This document shows positions 10,585-23,064 of a stretch of DNA of 64,000 nucleotides, in pieces. The notes beneath the pieces are model-generated. The model saw nothing but the letters and a program-made list of their open reading frames with translations. It searched no databases and was not told where the DNA came from. The DNA comes from Polytrichum commune (lineage: Eukaryota > Streptophyta > Polytrichopsida > Polytrichales > Polytrichaceae): NCBI GenBank assembly GCA_950295325.1, contig OX485806.1, forward strand, positions 47,859,169 to 47,923,168, given 5' to 3'. Both the position numbers and the translations under genes were made by a program. Within the stretch, counting starts at the first letter, position 1; each line of letters starts with the position of its first letter.

Positions 10585-10780
10585 GAGTGGATAAAGTCGT
10601 AACATAAAAGAACTACGAGCGGAGGATGGCATAGATTGGATGAAGGCATAAACATAGGGTAGCGATGAATAGAGGATATAATTGAGTGGATGAAAGCGTA
10701 AGCATACGATAGCAACGAACAATGGATGGCGTGGAGCGGATGAAGTCAAAACGGATGAAGGCCATTGGATCAAACGAGCA
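10585..10780. repeat. tandem repeat, four units of about 50 bp
   Basis: Units opening with a GA(G/T)(T/C)GGATgAA motif start at about 10585, 10634, 10684 and 10734. The units are diverged, so the array is old. The frames inside it simply translate the repeat. Confidence 0.65.
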
Positions 10781-11189
10781 GCAAATAAATACCATTGGAT
10801 TTAGGGGTTTAAAAAATGTTAGCTAAGATGGTATTGGTCGTAGATGCTAACCGTTAGATGTAGGTATGGTTAGATTTGCGGTAGGTAAGATTTTGTGGTT
10901 GAAAGGGGTACTCCCACAAAGGAGAGTGCAGAGGCTTTCTTCTTCATTCTCACGGTTAAGATTATCTATTTCTCTTTCTCCTCTTCATACAGATAAATGC
11001 AAAGAATTCATAGAATGATAGAAATAAAAATATTGGACAAAAAGGTTTATGAGTCCTATGAATGTTGGATAAAGTTTTTTTAACCTTGTTAAGGAGTTGT
11101 ATTATTATCTAGTTGTATTGGTTCTTGATATGCCTATGAGTGTATAAATTTTATTACCTCACCTCTTATTCCATTAGTTTATGCACTAG

Positions 11190-11360
11190 GTTTTGCATTG
11201 AATTTGCATCAAAATTTGCATCAAATGTTGTATAATTCTATATTAGGTTCCGCATTAACCTTCCATATTAGATTTTACATTAATCTTATGTATTAAATTC
11301 AACATTGGGTTTTTGTATTAGGTTTTGCATTAGGATTTGCATAAGTCTTTTGCATTAGAT
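11190..11360. repeat. degenerate short repeat rich in TTTTGCATTA
   Basis: TTTGCAT, TTAGGTTTTGCATTA and close variants recur roughly every 20 bases. No coding potential is seen. Confidence 0.5.
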
Positions 11361-11958
11361 AATGGTTATTGAGAATTTGAGGCTTAGAGGCATGAGATAG
11401 AGATAGAAATTAGTAGTTAAAGATAGAATTAGTGGTAAGTAAGAAAGTGAGGACTTAGGTGAAGGTTACGCCAGAAATGTAGTTTTAATTTTGTTGTTGA
11501 GTTAAAGGGTGGCAAAATGTCTCATATTCAAATACTAATCCTCGGACGATTGGCTTAATCTTCAAACACCCATACTACTCAGCCAACCCAACCAAGGGTA
11601 GATGGTGGAGAATTCTGTGAAAATAGGTGCCTTAAGCAAATCCCATATCGCGGTAGGGATGGATGAATTATAGACGAAACTAGAATTTTATAGAATTGAA
11701 TGAAAAGAGGTATAATATAGGATGAATTAATAGAGTTAAGATATATTTAATTGGATTTTTCCGGATGAGTACAATGCATGGATGAAGGTTAGGCATAGAT
11801 GAATCTCACGTATGGATGAACGGAGTGAAATTAAACAATTATAGAAACTAGAAGGTCACTGTTTGGAGTAGCAATGGTCACCATAGACCCATTTTTACTT
11901 GTGTCATTATTTGTTTTATACATGTCGTGTCATTATTTTTTGGTATGCATGTCATGTC

Positions 11959-11963
<5 letters not shown>

Positions 11964-11990
<27 letters not shown>
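11964..11990. repeat. (AT)n microsatellite
   Basis: An AT dinucleotide run of about 27 bases. Confidence 0.95.
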
Positions 11991-11995
<5 letters not shown>

Positions 11996-12547
11996 ACTCT
12001 CCAAAATATGTCCTTCAAGTTCTTTAATATATTATTTAGTCAATTTTCTCCAATACAAAAGCCTCTTTGATAGATTTTTCCTATGTACCATGTAATGTTC
12101 CGACTCTAGGAGATTTTTATTTCCATGGAATATCTGCAAGGCTTTGGCAAAGAATGTTGTAAAATATTGCCACCATTGGCAAACATACCATTGTTTTTCA
12201 TTTGGCTGCAGTTGTAAAGTACAAAAATGGGTGTGAGGATGATGTTTCAATTATGTTATGAGCACCCACTTAAAGGCAACCACATTCATGAGGTACATGA
12301 CCATAACTTAGAGATCTAGAACATCCATGTGATATATTGGAATGTGGCGGATACCACTTAGTACCAAATCACATGCACCAATTGAATCGTATCATTCCAA
12401 TTTCAAAGTATAGTCTTAAATCATCATAAAAAAATTGTTGGGAAATGCATATTGATTAGCTAATATCATCTAATGGGAGATCAAATGCATTAGTAATGTC
12501 AAAAAATCTATTATGGAACCATAGTACCACTAATAGTGTGAGCAAGG

Positions 12548-14202
12548 TGTGAGCCACAATCACCCCCACTCTTCAAATGCGTCCTAGTCTGAGTGGGAGA
12601 TCATGTGCCACATCCTAAGCCTAACATTCTCATAAGCAAATATTCATACAATCCAATCGAAGTGGGAGAAGTGGTGTGTAGAACACCCTTTTCTTTGTTA
12701 TTAGAACGTTCAAGCATCTACAACACTTGAGTGACTTCCTAATTACCACACATACACCAACCTCCTCACCCACGATTCAATTTCCCTTCACCTCCTTCTA
12801 CCTATTCATCAATGGCACTAGTGTTGCCCTCATGGTGGTCAGTTTGGTATTGAATCCTTTTCCTCTACGCCTAACATATGTGAAGTCCCTCGTCACTCCA
12901 CCTTGTTGGGAACGCGTCCTACTACTGATGTTGGGTTCAATTCTACTCCCTCTGCCACTCCTCGATGACAACCGCTCCTCTCTCCCAGTGCGACTGTGTT
13001 GCCGCCAATCTCCTATTCTTGCCACAGGTGTACATTCTTGTATGCATGTTTGCTTGCTGGTCATGCAATCTGAGGCAACCTTCGCTCCTAGATAGATGCG
13101 CGAAGCCGACCTCAGGTGGAATGGTCATTTGGGCAGGGTAACCACAAAGCAATTCTTCCTGATGCGAATGGGCCTATTCCCTCCCTTTGTCACTCCATAC
13201 TGATGTATCCCTTCGACATTGTCACATCGACCTTCCGTAAACAAGTTTGTTTCCTTGAGTGCGCCCTCGACCTCTTCCTCCTTCCACACAGTGACTATGT
13301 TAATTTGCTCCACGATTGACCAAGGAGCAAATTCTTTCACCAACAATTTCCCCTAAGTTGCGATCCAAGTGCTCGGAGTATCTACCCACACTCACACCTC
13401 CTCACAGACCCAACGCTCCACCCCCAGATCGCACCTATAATACCTCAACCGGCGAAGGAACATCACCCAATCGGTCTTAGAAGCTCTTCGGAAGCACAGA
13501 TCGGTGACTCCATCCACGCCGATTCGACACTCCAATGCGGCAACAACAACAGCAGCCGAACCATGCAGACGGCTCGCCTCCACACCCAGTTGCCGTCGTC
13601 GCTCCAGTGATTGCAGCTAGCATTCACGGGCCCTCCTGTCCTCCTTCCGATCTCACCTCCTTACCCAACAAGGCAGGGTTTTCGCACGACCGCTCTCCCT
13701 CTCTCCCCCTACCATGCATAATGAGGCTCCTCCCCCTTGCCTCCCGAGACCCCTCCAAGCTTCTCCCTTTTTTCTCGCATTGCCCGGCATCTTTCGGGCT
13801 GCCCGGAGAGAAAAACGGGTTTAGGCCTCTTTCCTTGGCCTTTGCCCTTTCAAACTCCACTTCCCCACTTTCTTAGTGTTCCTACCTTTTGACTTTTAGT
13901 TTTTCACCTCTTAAGGTGGAGGTTGAATTTATCACCCTATCTTCTCTGCCTTTCCCTATTTGTTTTACAGTTAAACCCCATGTGCGACCATCACTAGGCC
14001 TACACCTAACTAACTTGATCACAATTTATTTCTCTCGGCCTCTTGTCCTAATTAACTCCTAACCCACAACTTAATTCAATTCTGCCTAGACTTTAACACA
14101 TCACTCCTGTCTATCTTTTTGATTACTCACGCTAACACAATTTCTACTGTTTTAGTAATTTTTATGATTAAGTTGACATGTGGGCATCATATTGGGCTCA
14201 CA
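12548..14202 (-). repeat. family-2 solo LTR, complete, with 5-bp target duplication
   Basis: It begins TGTGAGCC and ends GGGCTCACA, so its ends are inverted. It is flanked on both sides by CAAGG (12543-12547 and 14203-14207), a perfect 5-bp duplication. TG..CA ends plus a 5-bp duplication are diagnostic of LTR-element integration. No gag or pol lies inside, so it is a solo LTR. The middle is C- and CT-rich; the proline-rich frames there are coincidental. Strand is given relative to the copy at 47477, which has a good TATA box. Confidence 0.8.
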
Positions 14203-14360
14203 CAAGGCTATTAAGGAGCCTTAGCCATAAAGATTGGTGGTGATCAAAGTGGTGGGAGTTAACTAGTGGAAAAGGCATAGCATCATTAGCAAGGCTATCA
14301 AGGACCCTTAGTTGTAAGGATTGATGGTGATCCAACTAATGGAAATCAACTAGTAGCAAC
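14203..14360 (+). repeat. imperfect direct duplication of about 70 bp
   Basis: A GCAAGGCTAT(T/C)AAGGA block with GATTG(G/A)TGGTGATC and AACTAGT(G/A)G occurs twice, at about 14201 and 14299. The family-2 LTR landed at the first AGCAAGGCT copy. Confidence 0.6.
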
Positions 14361-14540
14361 AACTCTTAACAAAAAAAGTGTGGCATGAAGGTGAGCATTT
14401 TGCATGGGGAACGTTTGCATGACAAGGGGCCATCTTCCTCATGGTTCTATGGTAGGATGATTCATGTCATTGGACATTTTTTTCATTATGGTTGTCTAGA
14501 TAGAGTTTTTAATAATTCAAGGTAGGTTACTTTGGTATAT

Positions 14541-14553
14541 TGATATCAGAGTT
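14541..14553 (+). other. primer-binding-site-like motif (initiator Met tRNA type)
   Basis: TGATATCAGAG differs by one base from TGGTATCAGAG, the common plant LTR-element primer-binding site. An LTR end is not clear next to it and no recognisable gag follows, so it may be a relic. Confidence 0.3.
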
Positions 14554-14574
14554 TCTACAAATCTTGGCGTAGAT

Positions 14575-15942
14575 GAGATTCCATTGAAAGCCATTCATTG
14601 ATTTAAACTCTGCAAGGGTTGAAATCTCAATCAAAACTTCTTCTATAAAGATGCAAACTTTAAAGCAAATGGCTAGTGTAGAACTCGTCGATGAACTCCA
14701 ATTACAAGGTTGCGAGTTGCAAGGTATGTAGATGAAAGATTGGGTTTTTTTTTATGAAAGGTAAATTTATTAATTAATTAGATACGTATTCAAACTATCG
14801 AGCGGAATTTATTGCAAAAACAATTGCTTGCCTTGAGAACGCAAGGTGTGAATGTCCAAAAGGCCTCTACCCAATACATTAAATTGATGGAACTCAAGTT
14901 CTTTAAGGATAAACCCTACAATGAAACACATATGCCTAACTTAGACCAAATTCCCCCTCACACCTACATTACTCCACCTCACTATCAGACACCTTCCAGT
15001 CGACACCAATGTGACGATGATCATGTGCACTTTGCAATGTGGTCACCTTTCTTATAATGTTGGATACGAAGTGTACACTAAGACAGAGACAACCTTCATT
15101 ACACCCTAGGAAGATGCAATCGGGGCAAAAACCTCAAACCTTCCTACACAAAAAATAACTCCCTATATGATGGGTGGATATATATATATATTCTTACAAA
15201 GACATGCAATTATGCGTTTTGCAAACTTTGCAGAGATGTCTACCAGACAAAAAGTTAGGTTTTTCTTCAACAGAGCATTGTGATGCGACTCAGTCCCTGA
15301 CAGTAGAGGTGTTGTGGTGTGCAAATCACTACAACCGGCATGCATATACATTGGTCACAAATGCAAAGAATAGATAGTTTGGAACCTTGTTACCTTATTA
15401 CCTATTTAAACAATTTTGTGATAAACAAACAATTTAAGGCTTGCAATCTATTGATGCGAATTCTGCACTTTGAGCTGCAAATGGTTGTGTTACTTGCCTC
15501 TACCGAGCTTGTGCATGTGCTCATAATCCTAAGTGTTTTGTGATGCATAGTGAAACTGTAAACATGGATCACTCCCTCGTACACACTCGCTCATAGTGGT
15601 TAAGTTTTTTTTGTATAATATTAAATCAACATATTTATCTAAGACGCATGTATGCATCACGTATGTATGTATCACTCTTCCTATCTTCAAATTTTAAGCA
15701 TGCTGCCAAAGCTTGCGTAAGTGTTAACATTCACTCACGGAGCCAAACTCATCAAGACACCCAACTATCCATGATTACTAACCCCTTTCCCTCTCTTTCT
15801 TGCACTGTGAAAGATTGGTCATGAAATCACTTGCAAAGGTAATGCGTTTTTCTACTTAATTGTCTACATAAACAACATGCCGACAATGGCCCATTCCCAC
15901 GACAATCAACCATTGACTTACTTGACCGGAACCTCACCTATT
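14575..15942. other. unassigned stretch
   Basis: It holds one 81-residue frame at 14812-15057, possibly a decayed retroelement leader, and a short (TA)n at 15179-15191. I recognise nothing else. Confidence 0.35.
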
Positions 15943-18385
15943 TCACTCCTTGGCACATGAAAGAGTGTCCCCAACATAGACCGCCGCACCATTGACTTTC
16001 TTGAGCGGAATCAGTGGGACGATGCAGCGAGTCAAACCCTTCATCCACCATTTTGCCCACTTTCTTCCTTCTAGACTATCCATAGGTGCTCCTCCCTTCA
16101 TTACTTCGAACGTTCTATTGGAATGCAACACATTGATGGAAATGCTACACCTCCGTTCTACTTGCACCACTGAAGATTTGGTATGATCACCCATGAGCGC
16201 ATCCTTTCCCTTCCGTTTCATGAAAATGCTACCATGAAAATGCTAAGTCCTCAACAATTGCAGCGTACGCACTTACACCCACACACATGAGGATGGGAAC
16301 CACATATCGGCGACATTAGACCCACAAGAAGATCCCTTGTGCTACACTACTTCCACATGACTTGATCTTCATCGACCAGATCGGTTCCACATGGCGGGTT
16401 CCTGCATTTGGAGGCCAACTTCTTGCATCTCGCCATGAGAGTTGTATGCGTCGAAAGATGCAATGGGCCTCCGCTGCAAGCATTGCTCGCCACTTGGCCA
16501 CCTCCTCAGGGTCCTCAATGGTGGAGGTATCTGCAGTAGCATGAGCCATTGTTAGAGAATGCATGGATGTTTTCCCTTCCAAAATCTTACATGCAAGGTG
16601 GAACACCTTAGCAGGTTGGAAATCTGACGATGACAACTCCATCGTTGTGAACAAAGGTATAACACTTTTGATGCCAAGATATTCACCATGTCGGTTGAAG
16701 AATTTGACACCTCCGTGCTTGAATGTCGACCACCAACAGATTGGACAACATCTGCCAATCCAAAAGATAGCGGCAACCGTGCCTGGCCAATCTGATCCCG
16801 GGACCATTGTCTTGAGCTCTCAAGCTCACCACAAAATCTCCTGTAGTTGGAGGTGTGGCTCGTGACACGGATTGAGCATGTGTCACTGCGACAGAGCTCA
16901 CCACCTTCCCCAAAGCTCCGAGCATATAGTAATCCGGTGTAGAGGAGCCAGCCTTAGCTCCGGATGAAGCCGAAAGGGTCAAGATTTGGCTGGACAAAGC
17001 CAAACTCTTGAATTTCTCCTCCAAATCACCGAGTTTTGCCTCCATCGCCTTCTCCCGTGCGGAGAGAGGTCATTTCTCCAGATGGAGAATGAAGCAGTGG
17101 TCCTTGGTGTGGTTTGGCTTACCACAATGAGAACACGTCAGCTGCTTTGGCAAATGCTTAGCAATGTCCTTCGCCGGACCCTTAGCGGTAAAATTGTCTT
17201 TTGCCTCGGCCTTTCTGCGATTGAGGCCTTCTTTTGCTTGAAGGGACAATCCTTCTTAGCATGGCCCAGCTCCCCACAAGACCAACAATACAAGGTCTTG
17301 TCCACCTCCGCCTCCGCCAATCATGTAGTGGCGACTGGAGTCTTCCGGGATTTGCTAGAATCCACTAGCAAGGACACCAAATCAGTTGCATCGTGCTGAC
17401 ACAATGCAAGATCACACTGCTCCACAATGGCGGATGCCTCTGCAAGTGTGGCCCAACCAGCAAACTCCATGATGATCCTAGGGAGCGCCAAGTTAAGGAA
17501 GCGTTTGTCAATCTTTGACAAAAACACCTTTACCAACTGACTTTCCGCAAACACACCTCCAGATTCTCTGGCAAACATCGCCAACCTCGAATACATGGTA
17601 CGAGGTGTATCGTCCTTCTCCCGTCTCAAATTCTGTATCCGCTACATCTGGTCTCAACGGAAACCTCCGTACTCCTCCTGTAGATGCAGTTCAAATGCCC
17701 GCAACGGCTTAAAAACTAGCGGAGCCCTTAAAGAGGCTAAAGCCGCCTGGGTTGTTTGGGCATCACGGGAGAGTGGAAGAATTGGATTCGACATACTTGC
17801 CGTAGCGGGTGCAGAACCCTTATCCTTGGGTTCACCATGAGAAACTTCCTCCACATCCACTACATATACTCCCTTCGGCACCTCCGACTTAACATCAGGA
17901 ACGGCCATCAAACTGGAAGCTGCGCCTTTCTTCAATGCGGATACCAACTCAACCCGAGTCTCCCAGTAACACTCCACCTCGCGCAGCTCCATTCAATGAG
18001 CCTCCGTCCACTGCTCATAAGTCTGAAGAGCCTCGTGCTCCAAATGTTAGGGCAGTAGTTCGAACGCATACCAGTTATTGAAATTGGTATTGCGTTGACA
18101 GTTCTCCCTCATCCATGTCCTGAACCGAATTTCCCATTATTGTAGAGAAATGGTCCCCGCTCGACTGGAAAGTTGGTCCCGAATGCCGCCGCGTGTTTCC
18201 TCCACCATCTTGTCAAAGGATCCCACCCAAGGGACGTAAGACCAAGTGACAATCCCCCACGCCGAAGTAGGTTGAAAAGCCTCGTTGGGTGCTACCACTG
18301 GCTCAACGTCCAAGAGGTCCGAGGATCGACATTCCGATAATGCCAGAGACAGAGAACGATAATGTTGGCTCCGAGTTGTAACCAT
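15943..18385 (-). pseudogene. decayed Ty3 gag polyprotein
   Basis: The minus-strand frame starts with a true ATG (18385) at MVTTRSQHYRSLSLAL, a typical gag start. It then breaks into frames that together cover a gag protein: a glutamate-rich region (17992-17654), a helical core with SRLAMFARESGGVF and LVKVFLSKIDKRF (17629-17321), and a CCHC zinc knuckle reading CWSCGELGHAKKDC (about 17290-17245). Further frames down to 15943 lie where protease would be, but I see no DTG/DSG active site. Gag packages the RNA genome. Many stops and shifts show it is dead. The same-strand LTR fragment at 19750-19925 suggests it may belong to the PHD-type Ty3 family seen at 1-2666. Confidence 0.7.
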
Positions 18386-19749
18386 AAACCCGCAATGGGT
18401 TCGGTCATTGGAGCCAACAACCTAAATTTATGTGGTGTTAAGGTAAAGGGTCAAAATGTGAAAAACAACCTGCACCTGCAAACACCACCAAACTTATGGT
18501 CTGTTGGTCATTAATCCAACCTCACCATAAGGGAATACAAACACCGCCCACTTGGTACATACACAAGGGTCCCGTCGGTCATTACTCCGACCACACCCCA
18601 CAATACCCTATCACAATCTAGGAAAACACAAAATGGGGCAGTGCTGGAACACTCCAACACTACAGCCCGCCACAGGGGAGGGTACCACAACAAAATACAA
18701 AGAACAATGCAATTTTTAGCACTAGATCATCTTCCCCAAACAATACAAAAGCAGAATTTGAAAGCGACCGTAACCAACTGGCATCTGCCTGCAGTTGGTG
18801 GTCAAAATGAAGAGCCCATGTTGCTTAGGAAAATGACATGCCACTTATTCATATCTCTCCACTACTACCTAAGAATCCCTCTTTACAACAATACTGGGAA
18901 TATGTGTTGACAAACACAATTCAACCCTAATAATAATTTATTTTAGGCCGAACGGAAATTCCACATGCCACCTCTTCGGAAATTTCATGCAACACAACCC
19001 CTAAAAGAAATCCCAAATATTTTAATATTTTATAAGAGTTTTGGGTTTTCTTTTTTGTGTTCTTGATTAATGAAAACAAAGTTTTTGCCAAAATCCGTCT
19101 TTCTCAATTCCCAAGAAATTAACCTCTTAGAAAGAAAAGAAAATTTAGAAGCTGAAATGAAATATAAATTAATTATTTAATTAAATTAATACATGAATTA
19201 AATTTTTTTTAAACAAACCAAAAAAAATTATTAATACGTAACCAGTTGGACTTGTAAATATTCGGATCTCAACCGATTACGCCCAAAGAATCTCCCCGTA
19301 AAGCAAATCAACTCTCTGCCCCAGCTCGTTCACTGATCCAGCTCGCTGCCCCAGCTGAAGGGGGGGGGGGGAAATTGTAATGCCTACTGGCAGGCAGGCT
19401 GCACAGGGCCAGCAACACAAGGTTGTCGGCTGCCTCCCTCTTCTTCATTTTTTTTTTATCACTTTCTTCATTTAGCGTGAAGACTCCGTCTCAAAGAACA
19501 ATGGCGCGAATGCTTGCTTACAAGCAACCAAATGGTACAAAATTCTATGGCAAATTCAAAGATTTTTCACCACAATTCAAAGTGATGTGTAAACTTTACA
19601 AGCACACGTCTTTCTTCTTGATGATCCGTTTATCCACAATGTTTGTCATTCTCCACTTCACCATCTTGCCACCACTTGTCCTCGCACTCTTTCTTGAATG
19701 TTGTAACTCAAGATTTGAAGAAAAAATAAGGAATCATGCATTCTTGCCA
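18386..19749. other. non-coding stretch with G run and short shared block
   Basis: No protein is recognised. A run of 12 G lies near 19361. The block at about 19240-19303 (CAGTTGGAC, GATTACGCCCAAAGAATCTCC) recurs, diverged, at about 56229-56291. It could be the leader of the gag element, but 1.3 kb would be long. Confidence 0.35.
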
Positions 19750-19925
19750 AGTGAGAAGGAAGAGAGTCAAACACTCATAAGAGCTCTAAATCTCTCTTCA
19801 AATACACACAATGAATCAAGTTATCTCTCATTCCACCACGGGAGTATCCAAGAGTGTAAGTAGGGGGAGAAGAACTCAAGATTTATTGCAAAAACATACA
19901 ATCTTCACCTCACACAGCTTCCCTA
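19750..19925 (-). repeat. fragment of the PHD-type Ty3 LTR
   Basis: Read on the minus strand it matches the 3' half of the LTR at about 2466-2660, including the AATAAATCTTGAG poly(A) region and the GAGAGATAACTTGATTC block. It identifies a second copy of that family in the window. Confidence 0.75.
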
Positions 19926-19941
19926 GATCGCCCACGGCCTG

Positions 19942-20184
19942 ATGTGCAACAATTCTTTTTCTTCCAATTTGCAACACCCTAAGTCGTTCACTGCAATAGG
20001 GTTTTGCTTATCTTTGGTTTGTCCTCAACCTCTTGCTAATGAGATTCTCCCTCCAAGCTCCCAAGACCCTTCCAAGCCTTTTTTTCCTGCGTTGCCTGGC
20101 ATCTTTAAGGCAACCCGAAGAAAAAACGGGCATAAACACTTGAGTATTTTATTTTCCCTCTTTTTCTTTGCCAACATAGTATAG
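19942..20184 (-). repeat. family-2 LTR fragment
   Basis: The CCAAGACCCTTCCAAGC block followed by GCATCTTTAAGGC and an AAAAAACGGG run matches 13745-13830 and the reverse of 42300-42430. Both ends are missing. Confidence 0.6.
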
Positions 20185-20269
20185 CCATATTACGCAACCG
20201 GTGGATTGTTACAACTTTTAGAAATCTCTGAGAGGAAAAAATGATATGTAAGCATGGAATTTATTGTTA

Positions 20270-21140
20270 GACTTATCATATTAACCAAGGGCATGATGCA
20301 ATTTTTGTTTGTGTTAATAAATTGAGCAAAATGGCTCATATAATTTTAAGTACTACAACTATGACTACTAAGGAGACGACAAAGTTATTTAAAGATTGTG
20401 ACTATAATTTATATAGCATTCCCCTTAAGTTAATCAATGATAGAGATTCAAGATTTATGAATTTTGACAAGAGTTGCACTACTTGTTAGATGCTCATTTG
20501 GCCATGTCTTCAATTTTTCATCCTTAAATCGATGGTTAGACAAAGTAGTTAAACAAAGTCTTTGAGGATATGCTTAAGCATTATGTGAGTATTTTCCAAG
20601 TTAATATGGATGAGTAGTTGCTAATTGGGATGAATAGTGGTTGAATTTGCCTACAATAACTCCTGGCAATAATTCATCAAGGCTACATCTCTAAATAGAA
20701 GGATCAACGGGCCTTACATTTTGGTTGAAATGGATTTTGCCATAAGTATTATTATTACTGAGGCTAAAAAACATTTGTTGGCAACCCAACAAAGACAAAA
20801 AATTATGCTGACACCAACAACATGATGTGTCATATGAGGTGGGATCTGAGGTGCTACTTATTACTTCCAACATTAAATTGAAAACTTGAGTTGTCAAGAA
20901 ATTATTTCCTTAATACATTGGCCCATTTGGAATTGTTGAGAGAATTTGGTGTCGTAGCATATCATTTGAAATTGCTAGAGACGATGGGAATTTATAATGT
21001 TTTCCACGTCTTTTTGTTGAAATCTAACAAAGCTAATGCTATGGTAAAGCCTCAGTCACAACTAGCCATTAGAAATAATGATATATCATATGAAGTGCAA
21101 TTAGTTTTAAAACTTCAAGTTAGAAGGAATTCTTCCCGTT
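20270..21140 (+). pseudogene. Ty3 integrase remnant (core and C-terminus)
   Basis: Broken frames read VNKLSKMAHIIL, then DRDSRFMN with the second core aspartate, then a VVEFAYNNSWQ block. Downstream, a frame at about 20891-21140 reads GVVAYHLKLLETMGIYNVFHVFLLKS, the typical Ty3 integrase C-terminal tail. The first core aspartate and the glutamate block are not clearly preserved. No chromodomain or LTR can be joined to it. The right end is cut by the family-1 LTR starting near 21166. Confidence 0.7.
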
Positions 21141-21165
21141 TTGTGAAATCCTCATCAAGTGGCTC

Positions 21166-23064
21166 TACCGCAACCCTTGCTAGCACCCTTTAATAATCTT
21201 GACCATTTTCATTTCTAGCAGAAGTCATGAACGCTAACACATCACATTTTGACATCCGAATGGTTAGCTTCCCATACCGTGGCCCTCTAAATTCATAGAA
21301 GGGGGACCAACCCTTTTTCACTTGCATTTGGTACTCTTATTGTAATCGGTAACCAATGGTAAGATGTGGAATTCCATCCATGGAGGTTTAATTTTAAGTT
21401 GATCACCGCGTTACCAGAACAACACTACAACAACCCGAACAATACTAGGCAATTATCTCGCACACCTCCCCATGATGAGTGCTCGAAACACCATGGGCAC
21501 AAGGGGGACCCTGGAGTGACACCCAAGACTTGTGGCGCCATTGGTGAGAGGGCCCAAGTGGTCTTAGTATGGATGAGGGCCCTGGGCGTTCGGAACGCCT
21601 CCCATCCACGAAGATTAAGAGTCACGAGGGTAAGGCCATGAGCTATGCGTAGCTTATGGCGTGAGGATTCTAGAATGCTCAAAAACACTTCCATAGGAGG
21701 TGTGAACTGGGAGAGATGGCAATTTGAGTGGGGCGATGTCATGGGACATCGCCCTGGTACAGCAGTGGCATGGGAGTGGCTCCCGGGACTGTCAAGGTTT
21801 GAACAACATAACTTCCTTGATACTTTCCTAAATGGGGAATTGAGGAGTCTATCACCATCTACGTGTAGCGTTTATGACAATGGAGTGGTTGATTGTTAGC
21901 ATCAGACATCGTATAAGGAAGTTATATTGTTCACAAGCTGCTAGGGGCTTCTAAGGCCAACGGCTAAAGGAAAATGTCTACTCGGCCCCAACTCTTGGTA
22001 GAAAGACAAAATGTTTCTTGACGGTGGGGTAGGGCCCCTGCTAAAGGTCCAAGGAACTTACAATGGTGAGGTGGTGTGGCCGAACGACATGGCCTTCTTG
22101 GACATTGGCCCAATGTGATGGCATAGTTGCCTAATATGGTCTGGGTTGTTGTAGTGTTGCTTCGGCAATGCGATGATCAACATAAGAGTAGACTACCACG
22201 AATGGAAGTTCACATCTAAGAATTGGTTACCAACTAAGGGGTGAGTCTCAAAAGCAAAGTAAAAGGGTTGGTTTGCTTCTTATGAACTATAAGGTCGGCA
22301 ATGTTGGGAGCTAATCATTCGCATGGCAGAATGTCAAGGGTTAGCGTTTGTGACCCTTGCTAAAAAGAAAAATCAGCAAGATTATTAAGGGGCCTAGCAA
22401 GGGTTGTAACAAACTATGCCCCCATGTTGGACCAATGCCTATGGAGGTTATGCCGTTCAGCCTTGGGTGGATTTAGCCTAGCACGCCACCTCACCCATCC
22501 AAGCCTTTAGGACTTTTGGCAAGGCTCCTACCCCACCGGCAAGAAACCTAGTGTTTTCCTACCAAAAGTTGGGGCCAAGTAGACATTTTTCCTTAGCCGT
22601 TGGGGTTTGGAAGGCCCCAACAGCTTTGGAATAACATAACTTCTTTGTATGATCTTTGATGCTCAGATTCAACCACTCCATCGTCATATACGTTTCACAA
22701 AGATGCCTATCCACTCCTAATTTGCCCCACTTGGATAATTGTTGAGGAAGTTATTCCTGCTTAAACCTTGGCAGTCCCAGGAGTCACTCCTAGGCCACTG
22801 ATGTCCCACGGCGCTGTTCCGAGATAGTGCCCCTCTCAAATTGCCATATTTTCTAGCTCACACCTCACATCTGCTATGCATAGTTGATGGCCTTACCTTC
22901 GTGACTCTTAGTTTTTGTGCGTGGGAGGCGTTCCCACACCCAGGCACAAACACTAGGAACACCTAAGCCCTCTCACATGCGGTGCCACAAGTCCCGGGAG
23001 TGACTTCGGGGTCCCCCTTGTGCCCATGGTATTTTGGGAACTTTTCATGGAGAGGTGCGCAACA
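21166..23064 (-). repeat. family-1 LTR (3' LTR of element X), interrupted by another LTR
   Basis: It runs on the minus strand as 21166-21455 plus 22412-23064; the middle is a second LTR inserted in the opposite direction. On the minus strand the LTR is preceded by TTGGGGGTGAG (23075-23065), the family's polypurine tract, so this was the 3' LTR of an element reading right to left. The left end is decayed (TACCGC for TGTCGC). Confidence 0.8.
21456..22411 (+). repeat. family-1 solo LTR nested in another family-1 LTR
   Basis: Its ends are TCTCGCACACC (for TGTCGCGCACC) and GGGTTGTAACA. It is flanked by AATTA (21451-21455) and AACTA (22412-22416), a 5-bp duplication with one later change. The host LTR resumes exactly after it. 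Length is 956 bp. Confidence 0.85.

Noticed and set aside
10512-10795. Overlapping minus-strand frames at 10.5-10.8 kb as a small gene
   Set aside because: They are translations of a 50-bp tandem repeat in several frames.
13535-13876. Proline/serine-rich frames in family-2 LTRs, also at 42175-42741 and 57367-58081
   Set aside because: CT-rich LTR sequence gives open proline/serine frames on either strand. The frames are not conserved between copies and lie within target duplications.
21456-22411. Family-1 elements as DNA transposons with short inverted ends
   Set aside because: The ends are TG..CA, the duplications are 5 bp, and the same sequence is found next to a polypurine tract and a primer-binding site of a Ty3 element, which fits LTRs only.
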